This document shows positions 18,738-27,790 of a stretch of 64,000 bases of DNA, one piece after another. The position numbers and the translations under genes were made by a program. Within the stretch, counting starts at the first letter, position 1; each line of letters begins with the position of its first letter. Source of the stretch: Caryophanales bacterium UBA6356. Its GTDB lineage: Bacteria; Bacillota_I; Bacilli_A; RFN20; CAG-826. The stretch is taken from contig DJRQ01000035.1 in assembly GCA_002440125.1 (NCBI GenBank), positions 1 through 64,000 on the forward strand. Direction: 5' to 3'. The notes beneath the pieces are model-generated. The model worked only from the letters and a program-made list of their open reading frames with translations, was not told the origin of the DNA and did no database searches.

Positions 18738-19615
18738 AGACGTTTCCTCATTTCTTCTAAATTTCTTTGCAGTTCTTCCTTCAAATCCTCTAGGCTCGAG
18801 AATTTCTTTTCTTGACGCAAATAAAAAGCGAAATCGACGTAAAGAGTCTCCTCATAACAATCTCCTTCGAAGCCATCCAAATAGACTTCGACGATATTGT
18901 GGGAAAGTTTGCCCACCGTTGGCGCCTCGCCCACATTTATAAGGGATTTGTAGCATTTTCCACGAAGGAATGAAGAACCGCAATAAACGCCCCTTGTTGG
19001 CAAAACATATTCAAACGGATCGAGATTGGCCGTGGGAAATTTGATTTTTCTCCCATTTTGAAAGCCTTTCTCCACTTTCCCACATATTTCATAAGGCCGA
19101 CCCAAAAAGGAAGCCGCTTTCGAAACCTCGCCTTGCAAAAGGAGGGTTTTGATAAGACTCGAGCCGACTTTCACGCCATCTTCTTTCAAAAGAGGATAAG
19201 CGAAGGTTTGAAACTCTTTTTTTAAATCCGACGCCTTCCCGCTCCTTAAAGCGCCAAACGAATAGTCCTCGCCAACAACAAGGGAAGAGGGTTGGAGTTT
19301 TTTTAAGACAAGGGTCATGAAATCCTCTTTGGAAAGCCTAAAAAAGGAAGGATCGGTCTTGAGGACGAAAACGTTATTTACGCCATAACGCCCAAAAAGG
19401 CGGATTTTATCAAAGAGGGTCGTTAAGACTTTCTCCTTCTTTTCCCTTTGAAAAGGAGGATCTAACAAAAGAACGGATGGATCACCCATTTCTTTCGCTT
19501 TTTCGATAAGCATTTGATGCCCCAAATGAAGCCCATCAAAATTTCCCAAAAGCAAAGGACCAGAAACCTTAGGAAGAGAAGAATCGCGATAAGAAAAAGC
19601 AAAAATACCCATCAA
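18734..19615 (-). CDS. ribF: Bifunctional riboflavin kinase / FAD synthetase
   Basis: Makes FMN and then FAD from riboflavin. The N-terminal adenylyltransferase half has GNFDGLHLGHQMLI (residues 24-37). The C-terminal kinase half has the GRPYEICGKVEKGFQNGR and FPTANLDP motifs (about 175-205). 293 residues. It overlaps truB at its start and mtn at its end, each by four bases. Confidence 0.93.
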   Translation of the reverse strand: MMGIFAFSYRDSSLPKVSGPLLLGNFDGLHLGHQMLIEKAKEMGDPSVLLLDPPFQREKKEKVLTTLFDKIRLFGRYGVNNVFVLKTDPSFFRLSKEDFMTLVLKKLQPSSLVVGEDYSFGALRSGKASDLKKEFQTFAYPLLKEDGVKVGSSLIKTLLLQGEVSKAASFLGRPYEICGKVEKGFQNGRKIKFPTANLDPFEYVLPTRGVYCGSSFLRGKCYKSLINVGEAPTVGKLSHNIVEVYLDGFEGDCYEETLYVDFAFYLRQEKKFSSLEDLKEELQRNLEEMRKRL

Positions 19616-20457
19616 AAGAGCCCTCTTTCCGCTTCGAATAGGCTATCTCCGATATTTTTATAGATAAAAACAGCTTTCCCCTCGAAAAGGAGCAAAAGCC
19701 TTTCCTCATTCGAGGAAAGACGGATCTTCCTCCCATTAAAGACGTCTTTCCATTCCTCTAAGCTTAGGGAATAGGTCTTCAATTTCAAAAAGGGCGTCGG
19801 ATCAAGAATGTCTTCCTTGGTTATTTCCGATAAACGTTTGGCCTTCGAAACCGATACCCCCGCATCTTCCAATCGACGAAGAGATTCGAGATAGCCATAA
19901 GTGCCAAGCTTTTGAGCGATGTCTTCTCCGAGCACCCGGATATAGGTTCCTTTTTTGACAAGCGCTTCGAAAGAGATTTTGTTCCCTTCCAAAGAAAGGA
20001 GTTTCAACGAATATATTTCGATTTCTCTTTCCTTGCGTTCGACCGTTTTATTCTCTCTTGCGTACTTATAAAGAGGCTTCCCATCCACTTTAATGGCGCT
20101 ATAAAGAGGCGGCTTTTGAAGGCTCTTTCCTAAAAAACCTTCGAAAACCCTTAAAATCGTACTCTTTTCTAAATCCGGAACCTCTTTCTTAAAAAGAAGC
20201 TCTCCCTCTTTGTCCCCGGTTAAGGTCTTTGCCCCTAAAACCAAGGTCGCTTGATATCTCTTTTTTCCTTCTGGCAAATAAGGAAAGAATTTCGTCCCTT
20301 TACGAACTCCGACAATCAAAAGACCGGTGGCAAAAGGATCGAGAGTGCCGAGATGACCAACTTTACGAGTGAGAAAAAGCTTACCGATCTGGTTATCGAT
20401 AAAGCGAGAAGTCATGCCTTCCTCTTTGTCAATAAGAACGAGCCCGTTTTCATTCAT
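19612..20457 (-). CDS. truB: tRNA pseudouridine(55) synthase
   Basis: Isomerises U55 in the T loop of tRNAs. The catalytic Asp lies in GHLGTLDPFATGLL (residues 34-47), and the early DKEEGMTSRF is also typical. 281 residues. In relatives truB directly follows rbfA; here a plus-strand ttcA-like gene stands between them. It begins a unit truB-ribF-mtn joined by ATGA overlaps. Confidence 0.95.
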   Translation of the reverse strand: MNENGLVLIDKEEGMTSRFIDNQIGKLFLTRKVGHLGTLDPFATGLLIVGVRKGTKFFPYLPEGKKRYQATLVLGAKTLTGDKEGELLFKKEVPDLEKSTILRVFEGFLGKSLQKPPLYSAIKVDGKPLYKYARENKTVERKEREIEIYSLKLLSLEGNKISFEALVKKGTYIRVLGEDIAQKLGTYGYLESLRRLEDAGVSVSKAKRLSEITKEDILDPTPFLKLKTYSLSLEEWKDVFNGRKIRLSSNEERLLLLFEGKAVFIYKNIGDSLFEAERGLF

Positions 20458-20526
20458 ATCATCATTATAGTTATTTTTCGAAAAAGCTTAAAGGTACGCT
20501 CGATAGCCATGAAATCAAGATATATG

Positions 20527-20532
20527 TATAAT
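20527..20532 (+). promoter_or_regulatory. Consensus -10 element of the ttcA-like gene
   Basis: A perfect TATAAT ending 7 bases before the ATG at 20540. There is no SD between them, so transcription probably begins at or next to the start codon. No strong -35 is seen. Confidence 0.5.
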
Positions 20533-20539
20533 CCTGGAT

Positions 20540-21655
20540 ATGGATTATTTAAGAACGCTGCTTTCAAGCCTCCGCAAAGCGGATAACGACTTCTCTCTTA
20601 TTGACGATGGCGATAGAATCGCCGTCGGCTTAAGCGGAGGAAAGGATTCCCTCACCTTGTTAAGGCTCCTTTCCATCTATCCGAAATTTTCGAAAAAGAA
20701 TTTTAAAGTCTTTCCCGTCTTCCTCGATCTCGGCTTTGAATGGAATCGAGACAAACTCGAACCTTTAAGGCGTTATTGCAATTCTTTAGGAATGGAACTC
20801 CATGTGGAGGAAAGCACGTTCGTCTATGAAGTTTTAAAGGCCAACGCCAAGGAAGGGAAACATCTTCCTTGTTCCATTTGCTCCCGCATGAAAAAAGCAG
20901 GCATTAATCGCTATGCCAAGGAGATCGGATGCAACAAAGTCGCCTTCGCCCACCATAGCGACGACGCCGTCGAAACGCTCTTCATGAATATGATCCATGG
21001 AGGAAGAGTCGCTACCTTCGAGCCGAAAATGAAACTCGAACGAGCAAATATCACCTTTATTCGCCCCTTGATCTATTGCCGAGAAAAAGACATACTCGCC
21101 CTTTCGAAAGAAGAAGGTATGCCTGTCACCGATACTTGTTGCCCCGCCAATAGGAAAACGGACCGGGAAGAGACGAAAAAGCTTCTCTTCGAAATCGCTA
21201 AAAAATATCCCGAAAGCGAAGAAAACTTCCGCCTATCTTTAACCAACTACAAGCCTTTTTGCCTTTATTGGAATCGTTTTGAATTCGAAGCGATGGAAGA
21301 CCCTTCGATTGCCATCCGCCCTATCTTAAACGCCTCCGATATGAGACTCTCCAAAAGAGCGGCGAAAAAGCCGCGGAAGAACGAAGAGAATTACCTCATT
21401 CTTAAGCATCATAAATTGATTGGGGAGTTCTCGCTAGAAAGAAAAAATAAACACCATATCGTTCTTTTCGGAATAAAAGGAGGAAAAGAAGAAACAAAAA
21501 TCGCCCTAGGGGAACTCCTTCGTCGCGAGGTTAAACTCGTTAATCCCTTGAAAGTGGAAATAGAAGGCAACAAAGCCCTAGCCCTTTCTTTTTCGATGCT
21601 CCCTTCTTTCGATTCCAAAAGGCGTTACTACAAGAACTTCCTTCATTTCAAGTAA
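20540..21655 (+). CDS. TtcA-like PP-loop tRNA thiolation protein with C-terminal extension
   Basis: ATP-pyrophosphatase of the TtcA/TilS superfamily, probably adding sulfur to a tRNA base. The PP-loop is LSGGKDS at residues 31-37. A CxxC pair (C111, C114 in PCSICSRM) may hold an iron-sulfur cluster, and the HHSDDAVETLFMNM helix follows. A second cysteine region TDTCCPANRKTDRE lies near residue 197. The protein has 371 residues against roughly 250-310 for usual TtcA; about 90 extra C-terminal residues have no motif that I recognise. The target base is inferred from the family. The gene is inverted between rbfA and truB. Confidence 0.75.
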   Translation: MDYLRTLLSSLRKADNDFSLIDDGDRIAVGLSGGKDSLTLLRLLSIYPKFSKKNFKVFPVFLDLGFEWNRDKLEPLRRYCNSLGMELHVEESTFVYEVLKANAKEGKHLPCSICSRMKKAGINRYAKEIGCNKVAFAHHSDDAVETLFMNMIHGGRVATFEPKMKLERANITFIRPLIYCREKDILALSKEEGMPVTDTCCPANRKTDREETKKLLFEIAKKYPESEENFRLSLTNYKPFCLYWNRFEFEAMEDPSIAIRPILNASDMRLSKRAAKKPRKNEENYLILKHHKLIGEFSLERKNKHHIVLFGIKGGKEETKIALGELLRREVKLVNPLKVEIEGNKALALSFSMLPSFDSKRRYYKNFLHFK

Positions 21656-21662
21656 AATGAAA

Positions 21663-21687
21663 AGGGGCCGTAACGCCCCTCTTTTTT
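21663..21687 (+). terminator. Bidirectional terminator between the ttcA-like gene and rbfA
   Basis: AGGGGC and GCCCCT pair around a 6-base loop, followed by CTTTTTT on the plus strand. On the minus strand the same hairpin is followed by TTTTCATTTTA, so it can also end the rbfA transcript. Confidence 0.9.
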
Positions 21688-21723
21688 GGTTTTTGACTAG
21701 AAGCAAAATGGCTTTTGGACTAT

Positions 21724-22089
21724 TCACTTCATTCCTTTTTTGGCGTTTTCGATCTCTTCCTCTTCTTTTTTTAAAATCGCATCAAGATGCTCCGCTTCAT
21801 CAAATCTCGAATCATAAATGAAAAGAAGCTCTGGAACTTTGTAAACATCCATCTTTTTGGCTAAGGAAGAGCGAATATAGCCCTTGCAACGATTAAGCTC
21901 TTCCAGATTCTTCTTCGGATTCTTCGAGCCCAAGAAAGAGACATAGATTTTGGCGAGGGAATTGTCGCTATTGACATCGACTTCGTTGACGCTAGGCAAG
22001 CCAAGCACTCTATTTTTAAGCTCGAAAGTCAAAATATCCATGATATTCCGAGCGATAAGCGCTTTGACGCGTCCATTTCTATTGGCCAT
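21724..22089 (-). CDS. rbfA: 30S ribosome-binding factor A
   Basis: Small KH-fold factor for late 30S maturation and cold growth. 121 residues with the typical arrangement: a helical N-terminus, LGLPSVNEVDVNSDNSLAKIYVSF, and PELLFIYDSRFDEAEHLDAIL near the end. It overlaps infB by one base (TAATG), so it is coupled to it. It is the last gene of the rimP-nusA-ylxQ-infB-rbfA unit and ends before a bidirectional terminator. Confidence 0.93.
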   Translation of the reverse strand: MANRNGRVKALIARNIMDILTFELKNRVLGLPSVNEVDVNSDNSLAKIYVSFLGSKNPKKNLEELNRCKGYIRSSLAKKMDVYKVPELLFIYDSRFDEAEHLDAILKKEEEEIENAKKGMK

Positions 22090-23954
22090 TACTTTTTCTC
22101 CGTTAAGCGATAGCCCTCGATGATGTCGCCTTCCTTGATATCGTTAAAATTTTTGATGGAAAGACCGCATTCATAGCCTTCGCGGACCTCTTTGACATCG
22201 TCTTTGAAACGTTTCAAACCAGCCAATTCGCCTTCGTAAATGATAACGCCATCGCGAAGTACGCGAACTTTTTCGTTCGCTTCCAAGTTTCCGCTTGTCA
22301 CATAGGAGCCAGCTACGGTGCCAACGTGCGAAATCTTATAGATGTGTCGCACTTCGGCTTGGCCTGTCACTTCCTCGACTTTCTCTTTGATGTAAAGTCC
22401 TTTCATGGCTTTTTCCATCTCTTCGATTATCTCGTAGATAATGCGATGAGGGCGGATTTGGATCTTCTTCTCATCCGCTTTCGCTTGAATTTGAGCGGTC
22501 GGACGGATGTTATAGGCATAAATGATAGCATTCGAGGCTTCCGCTAGAAGAAGATCGCTGTCGTTAATAGCCCCAGCGCTCGCGCTAAGGACTTTGACTT
22601 TCACTTGGTCGTTCGAGAGCTTTTCAAGAGAACTTTGGAGGGCTTTGGCAGAACCATCGGTATCGGCCTTAATGAGGACGTTGATGTCTTTTATTTTGCC
22701 GGCGTTAACAAGATTGTTGAGGTCCTCAAGAGACAAAGCGGCGCTTCTTGAACGTTCTTTCGCTTGCGTTTCTAAGGCCCGCTTCAGAGCGATTTCCTTG
22801 GCTTCTTTCTCGGTTGGGAAGGCCATAAAGCGATCCCCGGCGCTCGGAACGCTTGATAAACCCGTTACGCTCACGGGCGTACTAGGGCCGGCGCTATTGA
22901 GGGTTTTGCCGTTTTCATCGGTCATTTTACGGATTTTCCCATAAATATTCCCGACCACGACGTAATCGCTATGGTTAAGAGTCCCATTTTGAACAAGAAG
23001 GGTGGCTTTAGGACCTTCGCCTTTATCCAAATTAGCCTCCAAAACAGTTCCGATCGCATAACGGTTGGGGTTGGCCTTTAATTCCATCATATCGGCCGTC
23101 GTTTCGATAGCATCTAACAAATCGTCAAGGCCTTGCCCTGTTTTGGCGCTCAAAGGAACCATCAAAACATCGCCGCCATAATCCTCTGCAATGACATCAT
23201 GAGCCATAAGCTCTTCCTTGACGCGTCGAGGATTCGCTCCCGGTTTATCCATCTTATTGATGGCGACGATGATTTTGCAATTCGCCGCTTTAGCGTGATT
23301 GATAGCTTCGATGGTTTGAGGCATGACGCCATCGTCGGCGGCCACAACGAGCACCACGATATCCGTCACATCCGCGCCTCGAGCGCGCATGGCCGTAAAG
23401 GCTTCATGCCCTGGCGTGTCGATAATCGTTATCTTTTTGCCATGGTATTCTTTTTGATAAGCGCCAATGGCTTGTGAAATGCCACCGGCCTCCGAAGCGG
23501 CGACATGCGTCTTTCGAATGGCATCGATAATGGAGGTTTTGCCATGGTCGACGTGGCCCATAACCGTCACTATCGGAGCTCTTTCTTTCAGATCCTTGGC
23601 ATCGTCTTCGATTTCGAGCTCTTCGAAATGCTCGGCATCCACCACTTTCTCTTTTTTGAAATCGTAGTTGAATTCAAGGCAAATAGTCCCGATTGCCTCG
23701 TCATCGAGCATCTGGTTAATCGTCACCATCTTCCCTTGCATAAAAAGGAACTTGATAATGGAATTGACAGGAACATTAATGGCTTTTGAGAGCTCTAGAA
23801 CGCTTAAAGGCTTGGAATAGACGAAAACGCCACCGTTGACTTTCGCGAATTCCTCTTTTTTCTTCCCTTGTGGGCGAGCCTCGAAATTGGCTTTGCGATT
23901 CCGCTCTTGTTGCTGAGCGGCATTCTTTTTCGAGAAATAACGTTGTTTTTTCAT
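22089..23954 (-). CDS. infB: Translation initiation factor IF-2
   Basis: GTPase placing initiator tRNA on the 30S subunit. At 621 residues it is a short form with only about 50 basic residues before the IF2_N-like region ([20 protein letters not shown]). The G motifs are [18 protein letters not shown] and NKMDKPG. Domains II, III and IV follow, ending with [22 protein letters not shown] is upstream. Confidence 0.96.
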   Translation of the reverse strand: MKKQRYFSKKNAAQQQERNRKANFEARPQGKKKEEFAKVNGGVFVYSKPLSVLELSKAINVPVNSIIKFLFMQGKMVTINQMLDDEAIGTICLEFNYDFKKEKVVDAEHFEELEIEDDAKDLKERAPIVTVMGHVDHGKTSIIDAIRKTHVAASEAGGISQAIGAYQKEYHGKKITIIDTPGHEAFTAMRARGADVTDIVVLVVAADDGVMPQTIEAINHAKAANCKIIVAINKMDKPGANPRRVKEELMAHDVIAEDYGGDVLMVPLSAKTGQGLDDLLDAIETTADMMELKANPNRYAIGTVLEANLDKGEGPKATLLVQNGTLNHSDYVVVGNIYGKIRKMTDENGKTLNSAGPSTPVSVTGLSSVPSAGDRFMAFPTEKEAKEIALKRALETQAKERSRSAALSLEDLNNLVNAGKIKDINVLIKADTDGSAKALQSSLEKLSNDQVKVKVLSASAGAINDSDLLLAEASNAIIYAYNIRPTAQIQAKADEKKIQIRPHRIIYEIIEEMEKAMKGLYIKEKVEEVTGQAEVRHIYKISHVGTVAGSYVTSGNLEANEKVRVLRDGVIIYEGELAGLKRFKDDVKEVREGYECGLSIKNFNDIKEGDIIEGYRLTEKK

Positions 23955-23970
23955 AGAACTCTCCTTTTCG

Positions 23971-24270
23971 TTAACGCGCTTTCGACAAAACCGCCATCGC
24001 GGCCTTTTTGTCTAAGACCCCAATGAAGGTCACTTCGCTTCGGCCGAGTGCAGAACCGAGTTCCGCCATCGTCAATGGCACCTCCAAAAGGGGCAAATGG
24101 CGAGACTTGATCTTCTTTTCGTAGCGAAGCGCTTCGCCACTTTTCGCATCGACGGCCTTCAAGAAGAGCGAAACTTGATCCATATGGTGCCAAAGATTCG
24201 CTCCGATCTGAATTTTATTGGCGCGAAATAGGAGCCCGATAAAACCCAGAAGATTTTTTTCGCTTTCCAT
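23971..24270 (-). CDS. ylxQ: L7Ae-family protein YlxQ
   Basis: A 99-residue L7Ae/L30e-fold protein at the usual place between nusA and infB. It matches the family in order: the LLGFIGLLFRANKIQIGAN opening, a central strand, then the ALGRSEVTFIGVLDKKAAM end. Such proteins bind kink-turn RNA and their job in bacteria is poorly defined. The small ylxR gene that normally separates nusA from ylxQ is missing: only 11 bases lie between the nusA stop and the ylxQ start. Confidence 0.8.
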   Translation of the reverse strand: MESEKNLLGFIGLLFRANKIQIGANLWHHMDQVSLFLKAVDAKSGEALRYEKKIKSRHLPLLEVPLTMAELGSALGRSEVTFIGVLDKKAAMAVLSKAR

Positions 24271-24281
24271 CGAAATAGGCC

Positions 24282-26108
24282 TTAATTGTCGTCGTAGTAT
24301 TTATCGTTGTCGTACTCGTCAAGATCGATATCGTCATACTCGTTTTGAGCATTCTCTTCTTCTTCCTTGGCGATTTCGTCGAGCTCTTCTTGGGAATAGA
24401 TCGGCATCGCTTCTTTCGGCATCTCTGCCGGCGTGATGCGGGCGACTTCCTTTTCGCTTATTTGGTGAGGACGCTTGCTCTTGACCCATTTGCCTTTAGC
24501 AGGAGCGTCTTTTTTCTTTGCGCTCTCTTCGAGATCCCTTTCGAGAGCGTCCAAGGTCGTCGTTGTCTTGACCTCCACCGGTTTTTCAAGTGGCTTGGGT
24601 TCTTCTTCTTTAAGAGGTGCGGCTTCTTGGACCGGCTCGGAAACGGGCTCGGCCTTCTTTTCTTCTTCTTTGATTTCCGGTGAAGGCGTCGGAGCTTCCT
24701 TGTTTTCAAGATCCTCCGCTTCCAAAGCGAATTCTTCCTCTTCTTCCGCGCTCATCTCTGGCATTGGAGCAGCGACAGGTCTGGCATTCTCGGCGTTTTC
24801 TTTGCGCTTCAAAGCCTCGCTTAGAGACTTCTGGGCGTAAGCTTGCCGTTCTTTTGCCTTCTTTTCTTCTTCAACGCTCTTTTGAAGCTCTTCGTAGCTC
24901 GTATATTGGATGCCTTCTTCCTTGGCTTCGCTTTCTTCAAGAATGTCAATGCTAAAGCCCGTAAGTTTGTTAGCTAAGCGAGCATTGGCACCTTTTTTGC
25001 CAATGGCCAAAGAGAAATCATCGTCCTTGACAACCGCCGTGGCAGTAGGATAGGGCTCGGCATGAAGGTCGTCGATTTTAACGCCGATGACATGAGCAGG
25101 GCGAAGAGACTCGGCAATGAAGAGAGCGGGGTTATTGCTCCAAGCGATGATATCGATTTTCTCTTTTTCTTTGCTGCCGTTTCCAAGTTGCGAGACGACC
25201 CTTTGAATGCGAGAGCCGCCAGGCCCGATGCAAGCGCCCGTCGGATCAACATCGTCGTTGGTGCTTGTGACGGCGACTTTGCTACGAACGCCCGCCTCAC
25301 GGGCGATTCCTTTGATGATTACAGTACCATCATAGACTTCGTGGATTTCTTCTTCGAAAAGGCGTTTCAAAAAGCCTTCGCTGGCGCGAGTGACCATGAT
25401 TTGGGGTCCTTTGGGAGCCTTAGGCGCGTGTTCGCCAACTTGTTTGACTTCTTGGAGATAAACCTTCACGGTATCACCAGTCCGGAAGCTCTCATCGCCG
25501 ATCATCTCATGGCGAGTGAGTTCGACGCTGGTGCGACCAATGTTGATGAAAACGCTGCGGTCATCAGCCTTTTCAACGACGCCCGTGACCATCTCACCGA
25601 TATGATCTTTGTAAATGTCATACAAAGCGACGCGTTCGGCTTCGGCGATGCGAGAGCGAAGCAAGCTCTTCACGCTCATGGCTGTCAATTTCGTGAGATC
25701 GCTAATGGGGCAATAAAGAGCATAAGTGCCGCCGATTTTGATGTTCTTTTCTTCGGCTTTGACAAGAGCGATGAGATTTTTGATCTCCGGCTTTTGTTCT
25801 TTTTTGGCCTCATCAAGGCTTTCTTCCAAGTGCTCTAAAGTGTCCTTGACATCCTCTTTGGCGTCTTCTGGGGAAATCTCAAGATAATCGTCTTCGACTT
25901 CTTCCACGACCTTTTTCTTTTGGCAAAGGGTTATAAAGCCATTCTCTTCATCGATATTGGCTTCCACAACAGCGTCATCCCCGCCTCCTAAATGTTTGAT
26001 GTAGGCGCGTTCGATGGCTTCTTTTAAAGCCAGCACCACCGCTTCGTGGCTGATGCTTTTGCTTTCGGCGATTTGATCAATCGCGCTTTTGAATAGAATC
26101 GGATCCAT
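24282..26108 (-). CDS. nusA: Transcription factor NusA with long acidic tail
   Basis: RNA polymerase-binding factor for pausing, termination and antitermination. The N-terminal domain (1-130), S1 (about 165-230) and two KH domains (GPGGSRIQRVV near 275, IGKKGANARLANKL near 355) are normal. After residue 375 comes a tail of about 230 residues rich in Glu, Lys, Pro and Asp, ending in a cluster of Asp and Tyr. B. subtilis NusA stops after the KH domains. The tail may mimic nucleic acid or bind partners; that is inference. Confidence 0.95.
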   Translation of the reverse strand: MDPILFKSAIDQIAESKSISHEAVVLALKEAIERAYIKHLGGGDDAVVEANIDEENGFITLCQKKKVVEEVEDDYLEISPEDAKEDVKDTLEHLEESLDEAKKEQKPEIKNLIALVKAEEKNIKIGGTYALYCPISDLTKLTAMSVKSLLRSRIAEAERVALYDIYKDHIGEMVTGVVEKADDRSVFINIGRTSVELTRHEMIGDESFRTGDTVKVYLQEVKQVGEHAPKAPKGPQIMVTRASEGFLKRLFEEEIHEVYDGTVIIKGIAREAGVRSKVAVTSTNDDVDPTGACIGPGGSRIQRVVSQLGNGSKEKEKIDIIAWSNNPALFIAESLRPAHVIGVKIDDLHAEPYPTATAVVKDDDFSLAIGKKGANARLANKLTGFSIDILEESEAKEEGIQYTSYEELQKSVEEEKKAKERQAYAQKSLSEALKRKENAENARPVAAPMPEMSAEEEEEFALEAEDLENKEAPTPSPEIKEEEKKAEPVSEPVQEAAPLKEEEPKPLEKPVEVKTTTTLDALERDLEESAKKKDAPAKGKWVKSKRPHQISEKEVARITPAEMPKEAMPIYSQEELDEIAKEEEENAQNEYDDIDLDEYDNDKYYDDN

Positions 26109-26129
26109 TTTTTCTTCCTCTTTCCTTTT

Positions 26130-26591
26130 TTAGAATTGAATCGCTAATCGTGCGGTATCGATGGTGCTACGATCGATAAGTATAGCCTTCTTTCGGCTTT
26201 TCTCCTTCACTTCAAGGGTAATCGTATCTTCTTTTACCTCGAGCAAAGCGCCTTCGAGGTCGTTTTGTCCTTTGAAGGGGGTAGAGAGATGCAAATGAAC
26301 ATAGCGCTTGGCATATTTCTCAAGCTTATCCAAGCCGATGGGCTTCTCGCTTCCTAAACTCGATACGTCGAGGGTATAAGGACCGTCGATAGGGTCTTTT
26401 TCGTCAAGAATGGGGTTCACTAAATCGCTAACCTTCACGATGTCATCGAGGGAAATCGGATCATCGCGGTCGACGACGATTTCCAAAACGAGCCCATTTT
26501 TCGTTTTCTTGAGTTTCACGCTATAAAGGGTGTAACCCGCTTTCTCTAAGGGTTCTAAGAGAGCGTCCTTCACTTTCCGAACTTCGTCCAT
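26130..26591 (-). CDS. rimP: Ribosome maturation factor RimP
   Basis: Assists 30S assembly. 153 residues with the RimP pattern: LEPLEKAGYTLYSVKLKK, VDRDDPISLDDIVKVSDLV and YTLDVSSLGSEKPI. The start at 26591 follows a strong SD (AGGAGGTGCC). A frame continues upstream but lacks any site. It is the first gene of the nusA operon, and its SD can pair with an upstream leader segment. Confidence 0.93.
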   Translation of the reverse strand: MDEVRKVKDALLEPLEKAGYTLYSVKLKKTKNGLVLEIVVDRDDPISLDDIVKVSDLVNPILDEKDPIDGPYTLDVSSLGSEKPIGLDKLEKYAKRYVHLHLSTPFKGQNDLEGALLEVKEDTITLEVKEKSRKKAILIDRSTIDTARLAIQF

Positions 26592-26635
26592 GGCACCTCC
26601 TAATAATAGAAAGAGTGGCCCATAAGGTGCCACTC
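26591..26635 (-). promoter_or_regulatory. Possible translational switch in the rimP-nusA leader
   Basis: Hairpin A: GAGTGGC (26635-26629) with GCCACTC (26619-26613), then TTTCTATT. Alternative B: TGGCACCT in the 5' arm and loop (26632-26625) is perfectly complementary over 8 bases to AGGTGCCA (26598-26591), which is the SD plus the A of the ATG. The two pairings exclude each other, so A would leave the SD free and B would hide it. Confidence 0.4.
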
Positions 26636-26758
26636 AGCCTTTACGAGTATTTCGCGATGCCTCTTCAAGGATCATCGCCCATTAATGATATAAAGAGCGG
26701 AAGCCCTTTGCAAGGCATTTCGACGCATCAAAGAAGGTTTTCCTATCGAAAGAAGCCC

Positions 26759-27634
26759 TTAAGCTTTCTTGGAGACAGGATGCGCTCCATCGTTCAAATA
26801 AAGGACGCCCAGGCAATGAGGACCGCAATGCGTGCTAATGGTCGCGCCGGCATGGGTTGGGTAGATGTTCTTAAATCCTCTTTCCTTAAGCTTCTCTTTC
26901 ACTTTTTCGACGATTGGGTCCTCCATCGAGGAGAAAGTGATGAAAACGTTCTCCAAATCGGGGTTATGGAATTCCTCCAAAGTGGCATTGACATAGTCCA
27001 AGACCCATTTCTCGGTGTTCCCGCGGAACTTTTTGGCGCTATGCATTTTGCCCGTTTTCGGATCCATGATGATTTGAGGTTTTATCTTCAAGAGATTGAC
27101 GCCTAAGCGCGCCAAAGCGCTGCACCGTCCGCCTTTATAAAGGTATTCTACGTTTTCAAGGCCGAAAGAAGTCTGATCGTTAGGAATTCTTTCTTTCACC
27201 TTTTCGACGATTTCAGGCGCGCTATAGCCATTCTCTTTGAGCTCCGAGGCATAGATGGCCAAAAGGGCGATGCCCGTCGAAAGGACCATGCTGTCGATGA
27301 CAAATATCTTCCCTTCGAATTCCTTCTCCGCCGCGAAAGCGTTTTGGCAAGCGCAACTGATGCCACTCGAAAGCGAAATATGGATAACCTCGTCGTAATC
27401 TTGAAGAAGCCTTTTGAAATAGGCTTCGAATTCGCCGACATTGATGGCCGAGGTATGGGGAAGATGTCCGGTGCGAGAAACGAAATCAAAGAGATCTTGG
27501 CTCTTAATCTCGCCATCCTTGCCTTCCTTTCCATCCATCACAATCGTGAAGGGAATGGTATGAATATCGAATTTTTGAAGCAATTCCGGCGTAAAATCGG
27601 CCGCCGTCTCAACGGAAATCGCAATTTTGCTCAT
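26759..27634 (-). CDS. DegV family fatty acid-binding protein
   Basis: EDD-fold protein that holds a fatty acid, a FakB-type partner of fatty acid kinase. 291 residues with the family features: the early SVETAADFTPELL, VMDGKEGKD, PHTSAINVGEFEAYF with the binding Thr-Ser, ISLSSGISCACQNA, then GPHCLGVLYL at the end. It stands alone with SD AAAGGAG and a TAGAAT -10. No fakA gene is in the window. Confidence 0.88.
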   Translation of the reverse strand: MSKIAISVETAADFTPELLQKFDIHTIPFTIVMDGKEGKDGEIKSQDLFDFVSRTGHLPHTSAINVGEFEAYFKRLLQDYDEVIHISLSSGISCACQNAFAAEKEFEGKIFVIDSMVLSTGIALLAIYASELKENGYSAPEIVEKVKERIPNDQTSFGLENVEYLYKGGRCSALARLGVNLLKIKPQIIMDPKTGKMHSAKKFRGNTEKWVLDYVNATLEEFHNPDLENVFITFSSMEDPIVEKVKEKLKERGFKNIYPTHAGATISTHCGPHCLGVLYLNDGAHPVSKKA

Positions 27635-27740
27635 TTGAAAACTCCTTTCAAAACATACTTATTCTAAGGAAACAAGAAGGAAAAATCGAAGAAAATATCC
27701 TTTTAACGACGTTTTTTTTACTTTTCAAAGCAGAGAAAGA

Positions 27741-27771
27741 GATAAAGAAAAGAGGCCGCGGTCGCGACCTC
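27741..27771 (-). terminator. Terminator after the DapB-fold dehydrogenase
   Basis: GAGGTCGC and GCGGCCTC pair (8 bp, one wobble, GACC loop) on the minus strand and are followed by TTTTCTTT. Confidence 0.85.
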
Positions 27772-27790
27772 GATAGAGATAAGGGAAGCC

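Noticed and set aside
25062..25838. A 258-codon plus-strand frame antisense to nusA
   Set aside because: nusA is unmistakable on the other strand; the antisense frame is a codon-usage shadow without motif.
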